A stretch of DNA of 38,185 bases from Lachnospiraceae bacterium (GCA_021201095.1 JAJQFO010000255.1:1-38185), one strand, 5' to 3'. Positions 1-8,368 are shown, counted from the stretch's first letter. Numbers and translations are program-made. The notes: generated by a model not told the origin, from the letters alone.

Positions 1-933
1 GTATATGGAATGGATGGTCTGAAGGAGGTCGCCGTCTGCGAGACGGCTCAGATCCTGGTATCCGCAATCGTGGGTATGATTGGAATACTGCCGACGATTG
101 AGGCAATAAAGGCGGGAAAAGACATTGCTTTGGCAAATAAGGAAACACTGGTGACGGCCGGGCATCTGATTATGCCGCTGGCAAAACAGCAGGGGGTGAA
201 GATCCTGCCCGTGGACAGCGAACACAGCGCGATTTTTCAGTGCCTCAACGGAGAACGGGAATGCGGGAATTCGCACGGGGAGCTTTTTAAGATCCTGCTG
301 ACAGCGTCCGGCGGCCCATTCCGCGGCAAAAGCCGCAGGGAACTGGAGACGGTTCAGCTGGAGGATGCGCTGAGACATCCGAACTGGTCGATGGGGAAGA
401 AAATCACGATAGATTCCGCTACCATGGTCAATAAGGGACTCGAGGTGATGGAAGCCTGCTGGCTGTTTGATGTCTCTCCGGATCAGGTGCAGGTTGTTGT
501 GCAGCCGCAGAGCATTATTCACTCAATGGTGCAGTTTGCGGACGGAGCGGTCATTGCCCAGATGGGAATGCCGGATATGAAGCTGCCCATCCAGTACGCG
601 CTGTATTATCCCCAAAGACGCTATCTGGCAGGAGAACGCCTGGATTTTGCAAAGCTGGGCAGCATTACCTTTGAAAATCCGGATATGGAGACGTTCCTGG
701 GATTGAAATACGCGTTTGAAGCGGCACAAAGGGGCGGCTCGATGCCAACCGTATTGAATGCCGCCAACGAACGGGCAGTAAGCCTGTTTTTAAAAGGGAA
801 AATTGGTTTTACCCAGATTTATGAGATCATCCGCTATTGTATGGATCACCACAGGGTAATCGAGTCTCCGGATATTCAGGAGATACTGGATACGGAGAAG
901 TCTGTATATGAAATGATTGAAACAAAGTGGTAA
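1..933 (+). CDS. dxr: 1-deoxy-D-xylulose 5-phosphate reductoisomerase, 5'-truncated by window edge
   Basis: Second enzyme of the non-mevalonate (MEP) isoprenoid pathway; it rearranges and reduces DXP to 2-C-methyl-erythritol 4-phosphate with NADPH and a divalent metal, in the cytoplasm. The reading frame is open from base 1 (V-Y-G before the first ATG at 10), so about 80-90 N-terminal residues carrying most of the NADPH-binding fold are missing; 310 residues remain against roughly 380-400 for the family. Visible family motifs are LANKETLV, the metal-binding PVDSEHSAIFQ stretch, SGGPFR, NWSMGKKITIDSATMVNKG and the QSIIHS substrate loop. It abuts rseP downstream, the usual Firmicute order (uppS-cdsA-dxr-rseP), so the two are probably co-transcribed. 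The identification is firm; only the 5' end is unknown. Confidence 0.96.
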   Translation, partial: VYGMDGLKEVAVCETAQILVSAIVGMIGILPTIEAIKAGKDIALANKETLVTAGHLIMPLAKQQGVKILPVDSEHSAIFQCLNGERECGNSHGELFKILLTASGGPFRGKSRRELETVQLEDALRHPNWSMGKKITIDSATMVNKGLEVMEACWLFDVSPDQVQVVVQPQSIIHSMVQFADGAVIAQMGMPDMKLPIQYALYYPQRRYLAGERLDFAKLGSITFENPDMETFLGLKYAFEAAQRGGSMPTVLNAANERAVSLFLKGKIGFTQIYEIIRYCMDHHRVIESPDIQEILDTEKSVYEMIETKW

Positions 934-951
934 GTGAGGGCAGGTGAAAGA

Positions 952-1992
952 TTGAGTATTATTATTGCGCTGATTGTGTTCAGCCTCATTATTATCGTAC
1001 ACGAGCTGGGACATTTTCTGCTGGCGAAGATGAACGGAATCACGGTTCTGGAGTTTTCTGTCGGCATGGGGCCGCGTCTTCTGAGCCATCAGAAGGAGGG
1101 CAGCACACGATATTCGCTGAAGCTCCTGCCGTTTGGCGGCTCCTGCATGATGCTGGGCGAGGACGGCGAGGACAATGGCGAGGAGGGGTCGTTCCAGAGC
1201 AAATTTGTGGGAGCCCGCATTTCAGTCGTCGCGGCTGGCCCGATTTTTAACTTTATTCTGGCTTTTGTGCTTTCTATTTTTATTGTAGGCGCAATCGGTT
1301 ACGATCCTGCGGTTGTCCTGGGCGTGACGGAGGGATATCCGGCCGCCGAGGCGGGACTTCAGGAAGGGGATCTGATTACCCGCATGAACGGAAAACACAT
1401 CCGGCTGTACAGACAGTTTTATAATTATATTTACTTTCACAGCGGAGAGACCATAGAATTTGAATATGAGCGCGACGGTGCGACGTATACCGCAGTGATC
1501 ACCCCGGTCATGACGGATAACGGCTACAAATTTGGCATTTCCGGCAGCACTAATTACCGTTATAAGACTGGACCGATACAGACTCTGTATTACAGTGCCT
1601 ATGAGGTATGGTACTGGATTGATACGACCTTGCAGAGCCTGAATCTGCTGATTCACGGAGGCGTTTCCCTGGACGACATGTCCGGACCGGTGGGGGTTGT
1701 CAGCACGATCTCAGAAACCTATGAGGAAAGCAAATCGGACGGCGTGTATTATATCTGGCTGAACATGCTGAATATTGCAATCCTGCTGACCGCGAACCTC
1801 GGGGTTATGAATCTTTTGCCTATCCCTGCTCTGGACGGCGGACGTCTGGTATTTTTGATCATAGAGGCTGTCCGCCGGAAACGGATTTCTCCGGAGCTGG
1901 AAGGGCGGGTTCATTTAGTTGGACTGATGCTGCTGATGGTACTGATGGTGGTGATTATGTTTAATGACGTGCTGAAAATAGTGATACAATGA
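952..1992 (+). CDS. rseP: RIP metalloprotease RseP (site-2 protease family)
   Basis: Intramembrane zinc metalloprotease that cleaves anti-sigma factors and remnant signal peptides in the cytoplasmic membrane. The first membrane helix holds the HELGH zinc motif (residues 17-21 from the chosen start). A PDZ domain follows in the middle (around VLGVTEGYPAAEAGLQEGD), and the C-terminal helices hold the NLLPIPALDGGRL motif with the third metal ligand. I choose TTG at 952 because AGGTGA sits a few bases upstream. The alternative GTG at 934, directly after the dxr stop, has no convincing Shine-Dalgarno and would add six residues. About 346 residues is normal for the family. It is likely the last gene of the dxr operon, since repeats and then a terminator follow. 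Confidence 0.94.
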   Translation: MSIIIALIVFSLIIIVHELGHFLLAKMNGITVLEFSVGMGPRLLSHQKEGSTRYSLKLLPFGGSCMMLGEDGEDNGEEGSFQSKFVGARISVVAAGPIFNFILAFVLSIFIVGAIGYDPAVVLGVTEGYPAAEAGLQEGDLITRMNGKHIRLYRQFYNYIYFHSGETIEFEYERDGATYTAVITPVMTDNGYKFGISGSTNYRYKTGPIQTLYYSAYEVWYWIDTTLQSLNLLIHGGVSLDDMSGPVGVVSTISETYEESKSDGVYYIWLNMLNIAILLTANLGVMNLLPIPALDGGRLVFLIIEAVRRKRISPELEGRVHLVGLMLLMVLMVVIMFNDVLKIVIQ

Positions 1993-2235
1993 GAGCCGCG
2001 CAACTGAAAATCGCTGCGCGATTGTATATCCCGTACGAAGTGCGGAATGCCCACATCCACAATCAAAGATTGTGGACATACCACACCCCACAATCGAAGA
2101 TTGGGGAATATCCCATGCGAAGCGTGGGGGAAGCCACCCGGCGAGGGGCAAAACCTGGCGAGGGGCGCGGTACCGTTCTCGATTTGCTGCGCAAATCGGA
2201 ACATTGCCTGCGTCCATACTCACAAGCGAATATGA
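1993..2235 (+). repeat. Mosaic palindrome repeat, copy R1
   Basis: Noncoding stretch between rseP and the terminator at 2266, built of short hairpin words in series. Examples are ATCCCGTAC-GAA-GTGCGGGAT, TCCACAATC-AAA-GATTGTGGA, CCCATGC-GAA-GCGTGGG, CGATTTGC-TGC-GCAAATCG and a TACTCRCAAGCGAATA block. The same words recur, in other orders and orientations, at 10546-10766, 11522-11762, 19703-20029 and 26730-26945. Open frames crossing it are artefacts of the GC-rich palindromes. Function is unknown. Confidence 0.8.
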
Positions 2236-2265
2236 CATGAGATAAGGCAAGGCTGGGAAAACACA

Positions 2266-2303
2266 AAATCCACACCGCGGGAAAAGAACGGTGTGGATTT
2301 TTC
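2266..2303 (+). terminator. Intrinsic terminator after dxr-rseP
   Basis: An 11-bp perfect stem (AAATCCACACC at 2266-2276 with GGTGTGGATTT at 2290-2300) closes a 13-base loop and runs into a T tract. It ends the dxr-rseP transcription unit after repeat R1. Confidence 0.8.
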
Positions 2304-2425
2304 TATGCACAGAGCCGGGCAAGGTATTTTTGCGGCAGATGCCGCACCAAAAATGTGAAAGGAACATTTGCCTATATGGACTGTTTTATTTTTTTGATTA
2401 CTAATATGAGAATAGATAAAATTAT

Positions 2426-2596
2426 ATGTTGACAATTAAAGATAATATTGATACAATAATGCAGAAATATTACATGACGGAAGATCACATGGCTGTGCCT
2501 GAAATGGCAATGCTTCGCAAGGAACTGAAAGAAGGCAGAAAGGAAGCCGGAAAAGAAGGCAAAGAAATGCTTGACAACGGCGCGAAAGTAGAGTAG
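2426..2596 (+). CDS. Possible 56-codon ORF upstream of recA
   Basis: An uninterrupted frame starting MLTIKDNID encodes a charged, Lys/Glu-rich, helix-prone peptide (ELKEGRKEAGKEGKEML near the end). No Shine-Dalgarno precedes the ATG at 2426, and this start overlaps the recA promoter, so transcripts from that promoter could only use the internal ATG at 2474 (40 codons), which also lacks a clear RBS. It may be a leader peptide, a decayed gene or chance. I cannot assign a function. Confidence 0.2.
   Translation: MLTIKDNIDTIMQKYYMTEDHMAVPEMAMLRKELKEGRKEAGKEGKEMLDNGAKVE
2429..2457 (+). promoter_or_regulatory. Sigma-A promoter for recA
   Basis: TTGACA (2429-2434), a 17-bp spacer, then TACAAT (2452-2457): near-perfect sigma-A consensus. 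Transcription would start near 2464, leaving a 5' leader of about 175 nt before recA. Confidence 0.75.
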
Positions 2597-2610
2597 GATA
2601 AGCAAAGAGA

Positions 2611-2624
2611 CGAACATAAGTTCG
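2611..2624 (+). promoter_or_regulatory. LexA (SOS) box in the recA leader
   Basis: CGAACATAAGTTCG is a perfect palindrome matching the Gram-positive LexA/DinR consensus (CGAAC-N4-GTTCG). It lies just before the recA Shine-Dalgarno (AGGAGG, 2628-2633) and about 150 bp downstream of the best promoter match, so LexA would act as a roadblock, or a nearer promoter exists that I do not see. Confidence 0.8.
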
Positions 2625-2638
2625 AACAGGAGGGACAA

Positions 2639-3802
2639 ATGGCACAGGAAGACAAATTAAAGGCACTTGATGCCGCACTTACACAGATTGAAAAGCAGTT
2701 TGGCAAGGGCGCAGTGATGAAACTGGGAGATACCGGCGCCCACATGAATATTGAGACGACTCCTACCGGTTCCCTGAGTCTTGATATCGCACTTGGACTC
2801 GGCGGGATTCCGAAGGGACGTGTTGTGGAGATTTACGGACCAGAGTCCAGCGGTAAGACTACAGTGGCCCTGCATATGGTCGCTGAGGTGCAGAAGCTTG
2901 GCGGCATCGCAGGCTTCATTGATGCAGAGCATGCATTAGACCCGGTATACGCGAAAAATATCGGAGTAGATATTGATAATCTTTACATTTCTCAGCCGGA
3001 TAACGGAGAGCAGGGGCTTGAGATCACGGAGACGATGGTCCGTTCCGGCGCGGTTGACATTATTATTGTGGATTCCGTGGCAGCACTGGTTCCGAAGGCT
3101 GAGATTGAGGGAGACATGGGAGATGCCCATGTAGGACTTCAGGCCCGGCTGATGTCCCAGGCATTACGAAAGCTGACAGGCGTGATCAGCAAATCAAACT
3201 GTACCGTAATCTTTATCAATCAGCTGCGAGAGAAGGTAGGGATTATGTTTGGCAATCCTGAGACCACGACTGGCGGCCGCGCGCTGAAATTTTACTCCTC
3301 TATCCGTCTGGATGTGCGCAGGACAGAGTCCCTGAAGCAGGGCGGAGAGGTGATCGGAAACCATGTTCGTGTAAAGGTTGTAAAGAATAAGATTGCGCCG
3401 CCTTTTAAAGAGGCGGAATTTGACATCATGTTTGGACAGGGCATTTCCAGAGAAGGGGATATTCTGGACCTTGCTGCGAATAACAATATCATTAATAAAA
3501 GCGGAGCATGGTATGCTTACAATGGCAATAAGATCGGCCAGGGCCGTGAAAATGCCAAGATTTATCTGAAGGAGCATCCGGACGTGATGATGGAGGTCGA
3601 CCGCAAAGTGCGTCAGCATTACGGCCTGATTGATGCAGACGAGCCTGATACACGCACAGGTGGCAAGACAGCGGGCTCCAAAACGCGTTCTCTCAAGGAT
3701 GCTGCACCCAAAACAGATGGAAAAGAGACTCGCGGCGAGGTTTTGAGTGAGGCTCTGTCAGCATCGGACGAAGCAGCTGGTAAGAGTGAGACTGAGGCTT
3801 GA
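2639..3802 (+). CDS. recA: Recombinase RecA
   Basis: ATP-dependent DNA strand-exchange protein and co-protease for LexA self-cleavage. Walker A is GPESSGKT at residues 67-74; Walker B is the [14 protein letters not shown] segment; the NQLREKVG and [13 protein letters not shown] stretches of the DNA-binding loops are intact. The core ends near residue 330 and a Lys/Glu/Ser-rich tail brings the length to 387, somewhat longer than the usual 340-360. The ATG at 2639 has a strong AGGAGGG Shine-Dalgarno and the standard M-A-x-E-x-K N-terminus. Its leader has a LexA box, so it is SOS-induced. recX lies 71 bp downstream in the same orientation, the typical regulator pairing. Confidence 0.98.
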   Translation: MAQEDKLKALDAALTQIEKQFGKGAVMKLGDTGAHMNIETTPTGSLSLDIALGLGGIPKGRVVEIYGPESSGKTTVALHMVAEVQKLGGIAGFIDAEHALDPVYAKNIGVDIDNLYISQPDNGEQGLEITETMVRSGAVDIIIVDSVAALVPKAEIEGDMGDAHVGLQARLMSQALRKLTGVISKSNCTVIFINQLREKVGIMFGNPETTTGGRALKFYSSIRLDVRRTESLKQGGEVIGNHVRVKVVKNKIAPPFKEAEFDIMFGQGISREGDILDLAANNNIINKSGAWYAYNGNKIGQGRENAKIYLKEHPDVMMEVDRKVRQHYGLIDADEPDTRTGGKTAGSKTRSLKDAAPKTDGKETRGEVLSEALSASDEAAGKSETEA

Positions 3803-3873
3803 AACGGAGACTCGAAATGGTCAGTCCCTACGAGACCGATGTCAGAATGAAAGTCCAAAGCATGAATTCATAA

Positions 3874-4575
3874 ATGTCAGGCATCGCAAGTATGGAAACA
3901 GACTGCTGTGACTTTGCAGAATTCACGGGCAGGCCAGGCAGAAGGAGAGCAGCAAAAAAATATATGGAGCGGGTGTCAGAAATCAGAAAGCTCACGGGCG
4001 GCAGATATCTGGTGATTCTGGAGAACGGACGAAAATTTCCACTATACAGAAAAGAACTGAATGACTGCGGAATTGTTGAAGAAGCAGAGCTGTCGGAGAC
4101 GGTTCTGGAGAGGATCTTTCATGAGATCCTCCCGGGACGCGCCCGCCTTCGTGTTATGCATCTTCTGGAAAAAATGGACCGGACAGAGCTTCAGATTCGT
4201 GAAAAGCTGAGACAGTCCGGTTATCCGGAAGAAATTATTGATGATGCTGTTGATTACGTAAAGAATTATCATTATATCGATGACCTGCGATATGCACAAA
4301 ATTACCTGGAAACACACGCAGCAGCCAAAAGCCTTCGGCAGATGGAACAGGATTTGTATGAAAAGGGGATTTCCAAAGATCTTGTGATGCAGGCCGTATC
4401 AGAGATAGAAGTTCCGGATGAGGAAGCTCAGATCCGCGAACTGCTGAAGAAAAAGAATTACACTCCCGGACAGAATGATCGAAAAATGCAGCAGAAAATC
4501 TATGCCTTCCTGATGCGCCGGGGTTACGAGGCTTCCGCAATTTCTCGTGCAATGAAGCTGGAGGAATGGCAGTAG
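3874..4575 (+). CDS. recX: Regulatory protein RecX
   Basis: Modulator of RecA filaments. The three-helix RecX repeats are recognisable: RARLRVMHLLEKMDRTELQI, then LRQSGYPEEIIDDAVDYVK, then YIDDLRYAQNYL, and C-terminally MRRGYEASAISRAM. The position right after recA supports the call. Start choice is uncertain: ATG 3874 gives 233 residues but lacks a Shine-Dalgarno, while ATG 3964 (M-E-R-V-S-E) gives 203 residues and has AGGAG at 3943-3947, about 16 nt upstream. The first 30 residues of the longer form show no family similarity I recognise, so the true start may be internal. Confidence 0.9.
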   Translation: MSGIASMETDCCDFAEFTGRPGRRRAAKKYMERVSEIRKLTGGRYLVILENGRKFPLYRKELNDCGIVEEAELSETVLERIFHEILPGRARLRVMHLLEKMDRTELQIREKLRQSGYPEEIIDDAVDYVKNYHYIDDLRYAQNYLETHAAAKSLRQMEQDLYEKGISKDLVMQAVSEIEVPDEEAQIRELLKKKNYTPGQNDRKMQQKIYAFLMRRGYEASAISRAMKLEEWQ

Positions 4576-4612
4576 AGAACAGTTCACAAACTTTTTTGCC
4601 AGGTTTCATGAT

Positions 4613-4676
4613 CGGGCAGGAGACGGCTTGCCGACTCCTGCTTGCCCGCGTTGGCTACGTATGGCCTAAGCCATAA
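4613..4676 (+). repeat. Hairpin words related to the mosaic repeats, after recX
   Basis: GCAGGAG (4616-4622) pairs with CTCCTGC (4635-4641) around a GGCTTGCC core, followed by a second small hairpin, TATGGC-CTAA-GCCATA. The first word closely resembles the one at 19702-19725 after engB and its reverse complement near 26920-26940. Confidence 0.55.
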
Positions 4677-4698
4677 AACGTCTTTTACGGTTGTGCGC

Positions 4699-4727
4699 AA
4701 AAAAAGGGAACTGAAAATTCAGTTCCC
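4699..4727 (-). terminator. Terminator of tRNA-Arg(ACG)
   Basis: Read on the minus strand, GGGAACTGAA-TTTT-CAGTTCCC forms a strong hairpin followed by seven T residues, immediately beyond the 3' end of the minus-strand tRNA gene. Confidence 0.8.
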
Positions 4728-4740
4728 GGTTTAATTAAGC

Positions 4741-4813
4741 GTGCGCAAGAGGATTCGAACCCCCGACCTTTTGGTCCGTAGCCAAACGCTCTATCCAGCT
4801 GAGCTATGCGCAC
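4741..4813 (-). tRNA. tRNA-Arg (anticodon ACG)
   Basis: Full cloverleaf on the minus strand: acceptor GTGCGCA/TGCGCAC, D arm GCTC...GAGC, anticodon stem TTTGG/CCAAA with loop CTACGGA (anticodon ACG), and T loop TTCGAAT. CCA is not encoded. ACG is read as ICG after deamination and decodes CGU/CGC/CGA. The gene is isolated from the cluster at 8.2 kb and has its own terminator. Confidence 0.96.
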
Positions 4814-4985
4814 CTGCCTCATCAGCAAAAGCCATTATATACTTCATTCATTCATTTGTCAAACCTTTTTTTGAAAATAATTAAAAAAATTCACCTGGCT
4901 GAAGTAAAAAAGTAAATTCCACTCTGAAGGGGGAAAAGTTCACTTGCGCTGGAATGAAAAAGAAAATGAAAATATGATAAATAAA

Positions 4986-5013
4986 TTGACGATTGAGGAA
5001 ATCATGGTATAAG
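4986..5013 (+). promoter_or_regulatory. Probable sigma-A promoter for the nitroreductase
   Basis: TTGACG (4986-4991), a 16-bp spacer and TATAAG (5008-5013), about 45 bp before the chosen nitroreductase start. The 170 bp between this site and the tRNA are AT-rich with no other feature I can support. Confidence 0.6.
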
Positions 5014-5058
5014 ATAGTGTTCGGGATTTCTAAAATGCTTACAGAAAGAGGGAAGATT

Positions 5059-5655
5059 ATGAGTGCAGGATTTACAAACATGAAAGAACTTGTGATGGCC
5101 AACCGAAGCTATCGGGGCTACGATGAGAGCCGCCGGGTGACCCGGGAGGAGCTTCTGGAAATGGTGGACTGTGCCAGACTGACGGCATCAAGTGTGAACC
5201 AGCAGCCTTTGTGTTATTATCTGGCATACGAGAAAGAAGATGTGGACAGGATCCAGCCTTTGACCAAGTGGGCGAGAGGGCTGCCAGATATGGAGCTGCC
5301 GCATCCTGGTATGTGTCCGACTGCTTTTATTGTAATCTGTCAGGATAAGCGGGTTTCGGATGCTCTTTCCCGCTTTAGCCGTGATGTGGGGATTGTGGCC
5401 CAGACAATCCTGCTCTGCGCGACAGAGATGGGACTTGGGGGATGCATGATTGGAAATTTCAGTCCGGCGCAGATATCAGATGCAGCTCAGCTGCCGGAAT
5501 ACGTTGCCCCGCTGCTTGTAGTGGCAATGGGGAAGCCTGCGGAAAAAGTTGTCATGACGGAGATAGGGCCTGATGAACCGACAAATTATTATCGTGACGA
5601 AAACGATACGCATTATGTGCCAAAGCGCCGGCTGAAGGACATTGTAATCAACTGA
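5059..5655 (+). CDS. Nitroreductase family FMN oxidoreductase
   Basis: Flavin-dependent NAD(P)H oxidoreductase of the nitroreductase superfamily; the physiological substrate cannot be told from sequence. FMN phosphate-binding RSYRGYDES lies near the N-terminus, then SSVNQQPL, and the late GLGGCMIGNF loop with VVAMGKPAEK, all typical of the fold. ATG 5059 is preceded by GAGGGA, giving 198 residues, the usual size; the open frame extends upstream to 4993 but that part overlaps the promoter. It is transcribed alone: a hairpin follows at 5704 and the next gene has its own RBS. Confidence 0.88.
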   Translation: MSAGFTNMKELVMANRSYRGYDESRRVTREELLEMVDCARLTASSVNQQPLCYYLAYEKEDVDRIQPLTKWARGLPDMELPHPGMCPTAFIVICQDKRVSDALSRFSRDVGIVAQTILLCATEMGLGGCMIGNFSPAQISDAAQLPEYVAPLLVVAMGKPAEKVVMTEIGPDEPTNYYRDENDTHYVPKRRLKDIVIN

Positions 5656-5703
5656 ATGCAGACGAGAAGGCGGCATTCTGGCTGTGTACACAGATTGAGG
5701 GGT

Positions 5704-5738
5704 CAGGAAAAATGAAAGACGGTTTTCCTGAATATTTT
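5704..5738 (+). terminator. Weak terminator-like hairpin
   Basis: CAGGAAAA (5704-5711) pairs perfectly with TTTTCCTG (5723-5730), followed by an AT-rich run. It lies between the nitroreductase and the ZIP gene; the T tract is short, so termination is uncertain. Confidence 0.4.
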
Positions 5739-5811
5739 GGGAAAAGTGGACAACCTGCGTGCATATATTGGACAGATACGGTGAATGCTTAAGGAAGACG
5801 GGAGGTAGAGT

Positions 5812-6705
5812 ATGACGATTTATTTGCTGACAGGCCTGCTTCTCCCTTTTGCAGGCACCACATTGGGAGCGGCATGCGTGTTTTTCCTGAAAAACGAATT
5901 AAAAGCCGGAGTGCAGAAGACGTTGTTGGGGTTTGCCTCAGGTGTCATGGTGGCCGCCTCTGTCTGGTCACTTCTGATTCCTTCTATGGAAATGTCGGAG
6001 AGTATGGGCAGGCTTTCCTTTATTCCTGCATTGACCGGGCTTTTGGCCGGTTTTGGGTTTCTCCTTTTGATGGACATTGCGATTCCCCATTTGCATTTGG
6101 ATAGTGATCAGGCGGAAGGACCAAAATGCAAGCTGCCCAGGACGACCATGCTTTTGCTGGCGGTGACTTTACACAATATCCCGGAAGGGATGGCGGTGGG
6201 CGTGGTGTTTGCCGGAGTGCTTTCGGGAGAGGCACAGATCACGTCAGCCGGTGCTCTGGCACTTGCGATCGGGATCGCAATCCAGAATTTTCCGGAGGGA
6301 GCTGTGATCAGTCTGCCGCTGCGCGGAGGAATGTCATCATCAGAGGCGCAGAGCGGAGGACAGCAGACAGGAGAATGCTCTGAAAGGACAGATTCTGCCG
6401 GGGAGCTATCTGATGTATCCAAAGATACCAGGGGCGCCGGGACTATGAGTCGGCCGAAAGCGTTTCTGTGCGGAATGCTTTCGGGAATTGTGGAGCCGGT
6501 CGGCGCAGTGATTACGATTCTTCTGTCGCGGATCGTAATGCCGATGCTGCCGTATCTGCTTTCGTTCGCGGCCGGAGCAATGTTGTATGTGGTGGTGGAA
6601 GAGCTGATTCCGGAGTCTTCGACGGGAGAGCACAGCAATCTGGGGACGATCGGCTTTGCGGCTGGTTTTGCGCTGATGATGGTTCTGGATGTGGCGCTGG
6701 GATAG
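5812..6705 (+). CDS. ZIP family divalent metal transporter
   Basis: Inner-membrane transporter of the ZIP family, probably moving zinc or a related divalent metal into the cell. Helices span the protein; the two signature metal-site helices carry HNIPEG (121-126) and QNFPEG (158-163), and a later helix has GIVEP (around 226-229). HLHLD near residue 93 adds a possible metal-binding loop. Residues about 174-212 form a Ser/Gly/Thr-rich hydrophilic loop between helices, longer than the short turn usual in bacterial GufA/ZIP proteins. The ATG has GGGAGG upstream. No metal regulator is adjacent. The family is certain, metal specificity is not. Confidence 0.9.
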   Translation: MTIYLLTGLLLPFAGTTLGAACVFFLKNELKAGVQKTLLGFASGVMVAASVWSLLIPSMEMSESMGRLSFIPALTGLLAGFGFLLLMDIAIPHLHLDSDQAEGPKCKLPRTTMLLLAVTLHNIPEGMAVGVVFAGVLSGEAQITSAGALALAIGIAIQNFPEGAVISLPLRGGMSSSEAQSGGQQTGECSERTDSAGELSDVSKDTRGAGTMSRPKAFLCGMLSGIVEPVGAVITILLSRIVMPMLPYLLSFAAGAMLYVVVEELIPESSTGEHSNLGTIGFAAGFALMMVLDVALG

Positions 6706-6835
6706 GTTTGAAAGAATGTGGCCGCAATCCCATTAGTTTAAGATGATGGGTAATTCACCTGTGAAACGTGGATGAATTTCAAAAACCAATTATAACGAAA
6801 AATGCGCAAGACATTCAGATATAAGAGGGAATGCC

Positions 6836-8014
6836 ATGCAATATAGAAAAGACCGGGACGGCAACGAGCTGTCCATACTGGGTTATGGATGCATGAGATT
6901 TTCAAAGAACGGTAATGAGATAGACCTTGATAAGGCAGAGCAGGAGCTGATGCGCGCGATTCGAGGCGGAGTGAATTATCTGGATACCGCTTATGTGTAT
7001 CCGGGGAACGAGGAGGCGGTCGGCAAAATTCTGGAGCGAAATAAATGCCGTGACCAGGTTTATCTTGCAACAAAGCTCCCTCATTATCTGATTCGTTCTT
7101 CCCAGGGCGCGGAGAAAAGATTTCAGGAGGAGCTTACCCGTCTGCGGACAGATCATGTGGATTATTATCTGATGCATATGCTGAATGATGTAAAGACATG
7201 GGATCATCTGACTGAACTGGGGATAAAAGACTGGATACAGGAAAAGCTGAAGGACGGGCAGATCCGCCATATCGGGTTTTCCTATCATGGGAATTCGGAC
7301 AATTTTAAGCTGCTGCTGGATGCATATGACTGGGATTTTTGTCAGATCCAATACAACTATCTGGATGAATTTTCACAGGCCGGGCGATCAGGCCTGACGT
7401 ATGCAGGAGAAAAAGAAATTCCTGTTATTATTATGGAACCGTTGAGAGGCGGACGGCTGGTAAACCTTCTTCCTGAAAAAGCGCGGACATTGATCGCAGA
7501 CTCCGGACACTTTCAGACCCCGGCAGAGTTGGCGTTTCGCTGGCTATGGGACCAGCCGCAGGTGACATGCGTGCTTTCCGGGATGAACAGTATGGAAATG
7601 GTGGAGGAAAACCTGCGGATTGCGGATGCGGTCCGTGTGGGTGAGCTGACGGATCAGGATCGTCTGCTGATCGATCAGGTACGGACAGAGATTAACCGAA
7701 AAATGAAGGTGGGATGTACTGGGTGCGGCTACTGCATGCCTTGCCCAAAAGGCGTGGATATTCCGATGGCATTCCATTGCCTGAATTTGAAGCATACAGA
7801 AGGAGGACGATCAGGCAGCTGGGAGTATATACAGTCGACCGCTATGCGCCGTGAGCCATCAAGTGCTTCTATGTGTGCAGGCTGCGGCCGCTGCGAGCAG
7901 CATTGCCCTCAAAGCATTCCGGTCAGAGAAATGCTTCGGGAGGCTGCCCGGGAACTTGAGACACCAAAGTATCGGGCAATCCGGTGGGCGGTACACAAGT
8001 TTCATATTTACTAA
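6836..8014 (+). CDS. Aldo/keto reductase with C-terminal 2[4Fe-4S] ferredoxin domain
   Basis: NAD(P)H-linked oxidoreductase of the aldo/keto reductase superfamily with an iron-sulfur tail, a fusion common in Clostridia and presumed to pass electrons to or from a ferredoxin-like partner. The TIM barrel covers residues 1-280: GYGCMRF, DTAYVYPGNEE (catalytic Asp and Tyr), ATKLP (Lys), YYLMHML (His), GFSYHG, and LSGM near the cofactor phosphate site. The ferredoxin part has Cys at 294/297/300/303 and 347/350/353/357, each last Cys followed by Pro, giving two clusters. GAGGGA precedes the ATG. No operon partner is visible, and the substrate is unknown. Confidence 0.93.
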   Translation: MQYRKDRDGNELSILGYGCMRFSKNGNEIDLDKAEQELMRAIRGGVNYLDTAYVYPGNEEAVGKILERNKCRDQVYLATKLPHYLIRSSQGAEKRFQEELTRLRTDHVDYYLMHMLNDVKTWDHLTELGIKDWIQEKLKDGQIRHIGFSYHGNSDNFKLLLDAYDWDFCQIQYNYLDEFSQAGRSGLTYAGEKEIPVIIMEPLRGGRLVNLLPEKARTLIADSGHFQTPAELAFRWLWDQPQVTCVLSGMNSMEMVEENLRIADAVRVGELTDQDRLLIDQVRTEINRKMKVGCTGCGYCMPCPKGVDIPMAFHCLNLKHTEGGRSGSWEYIQSTAMRREPSSASMCAGCGRCEQHCPQSIPVREMLREAARELETPKYRAIRWAVHKFHIY

Positions 8015-8113
8015 AAAGCAGATGCTCAGAGCAACCTGTTCTGACGGCTCCTTCAAAGGCTCCTTTGGAGTGGAATTTACTTTTTCACTTTAGACAAAAA
8101 TTCAAAAAAACAG

Positions 8114-8142
8114 TTGACATTCGGGACTCTGTGTAATATAAT
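8114..8142 (+). promoter_or_regulatory. Consensus promoter of the tRNA cluster
   Basis: TTGACA (8114-8119), 17-bp spacer, TATAAT (8137-8142): perfect -35 and -10 boxes about 45 bp before tRNA-Pro, as expected for a strong stable-RNA promoter. Confidence 0.9.
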
Positions 8143-8187
8143 ACATTTCGCGTCAAGCGCCAGGGCGCCTTGATTTGTAGAGCGTTT

Positions 8188-8262
8188 CGGGGTGTGGCTC
8201 AGCTTGGCTAGAGCGCCTGGTTTGGGACCAGGAGGTCGCAGGTTCGAATCCTGTCACCCCGA
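8188..8262 (+). tRNA. tRNA-Pro (anticodon TGG)
   Basis: Acceptor CGGGGTG/CACCCCG with discriminator A, anticodon stem CCTGG/CCAGG, loop TTTGGGA giving TGG, and T loop TTCGAAT. First gene of the cluster; CCA not encoded. Confidence 0.96.
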
Positions 8263-8293
8263 TGGTGTTTCAAGGCGGCTTATGTATAGATAT

Positions 8294-8364
8294 GCGGGTG
8301 TAGTTCAATGGTAGAACACCAGCCTTCCAAGCTGGACACGTGGGTTCGATTCCCATCACCCGCT
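8294..8364 (+). tRNA. tRNA-Gly (anticodon TCC)
   Basis: Acceptor GCGGGTG/CACCCGC, D arm GTTC...GAAC, anticodon stem CCAGC/GCTGG with loop CTTCCAA (TCC), T loop TTCGATT. CCA not encoded. Confidence 0.96.
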
Positions 8365-8368
8365 TTTT

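Noticed and set aside
1989-2240. Short protein genes in repeat R1
   Set aside because: All frames are made of hairpin words shared with other intergenic regions, and none has an RBS.
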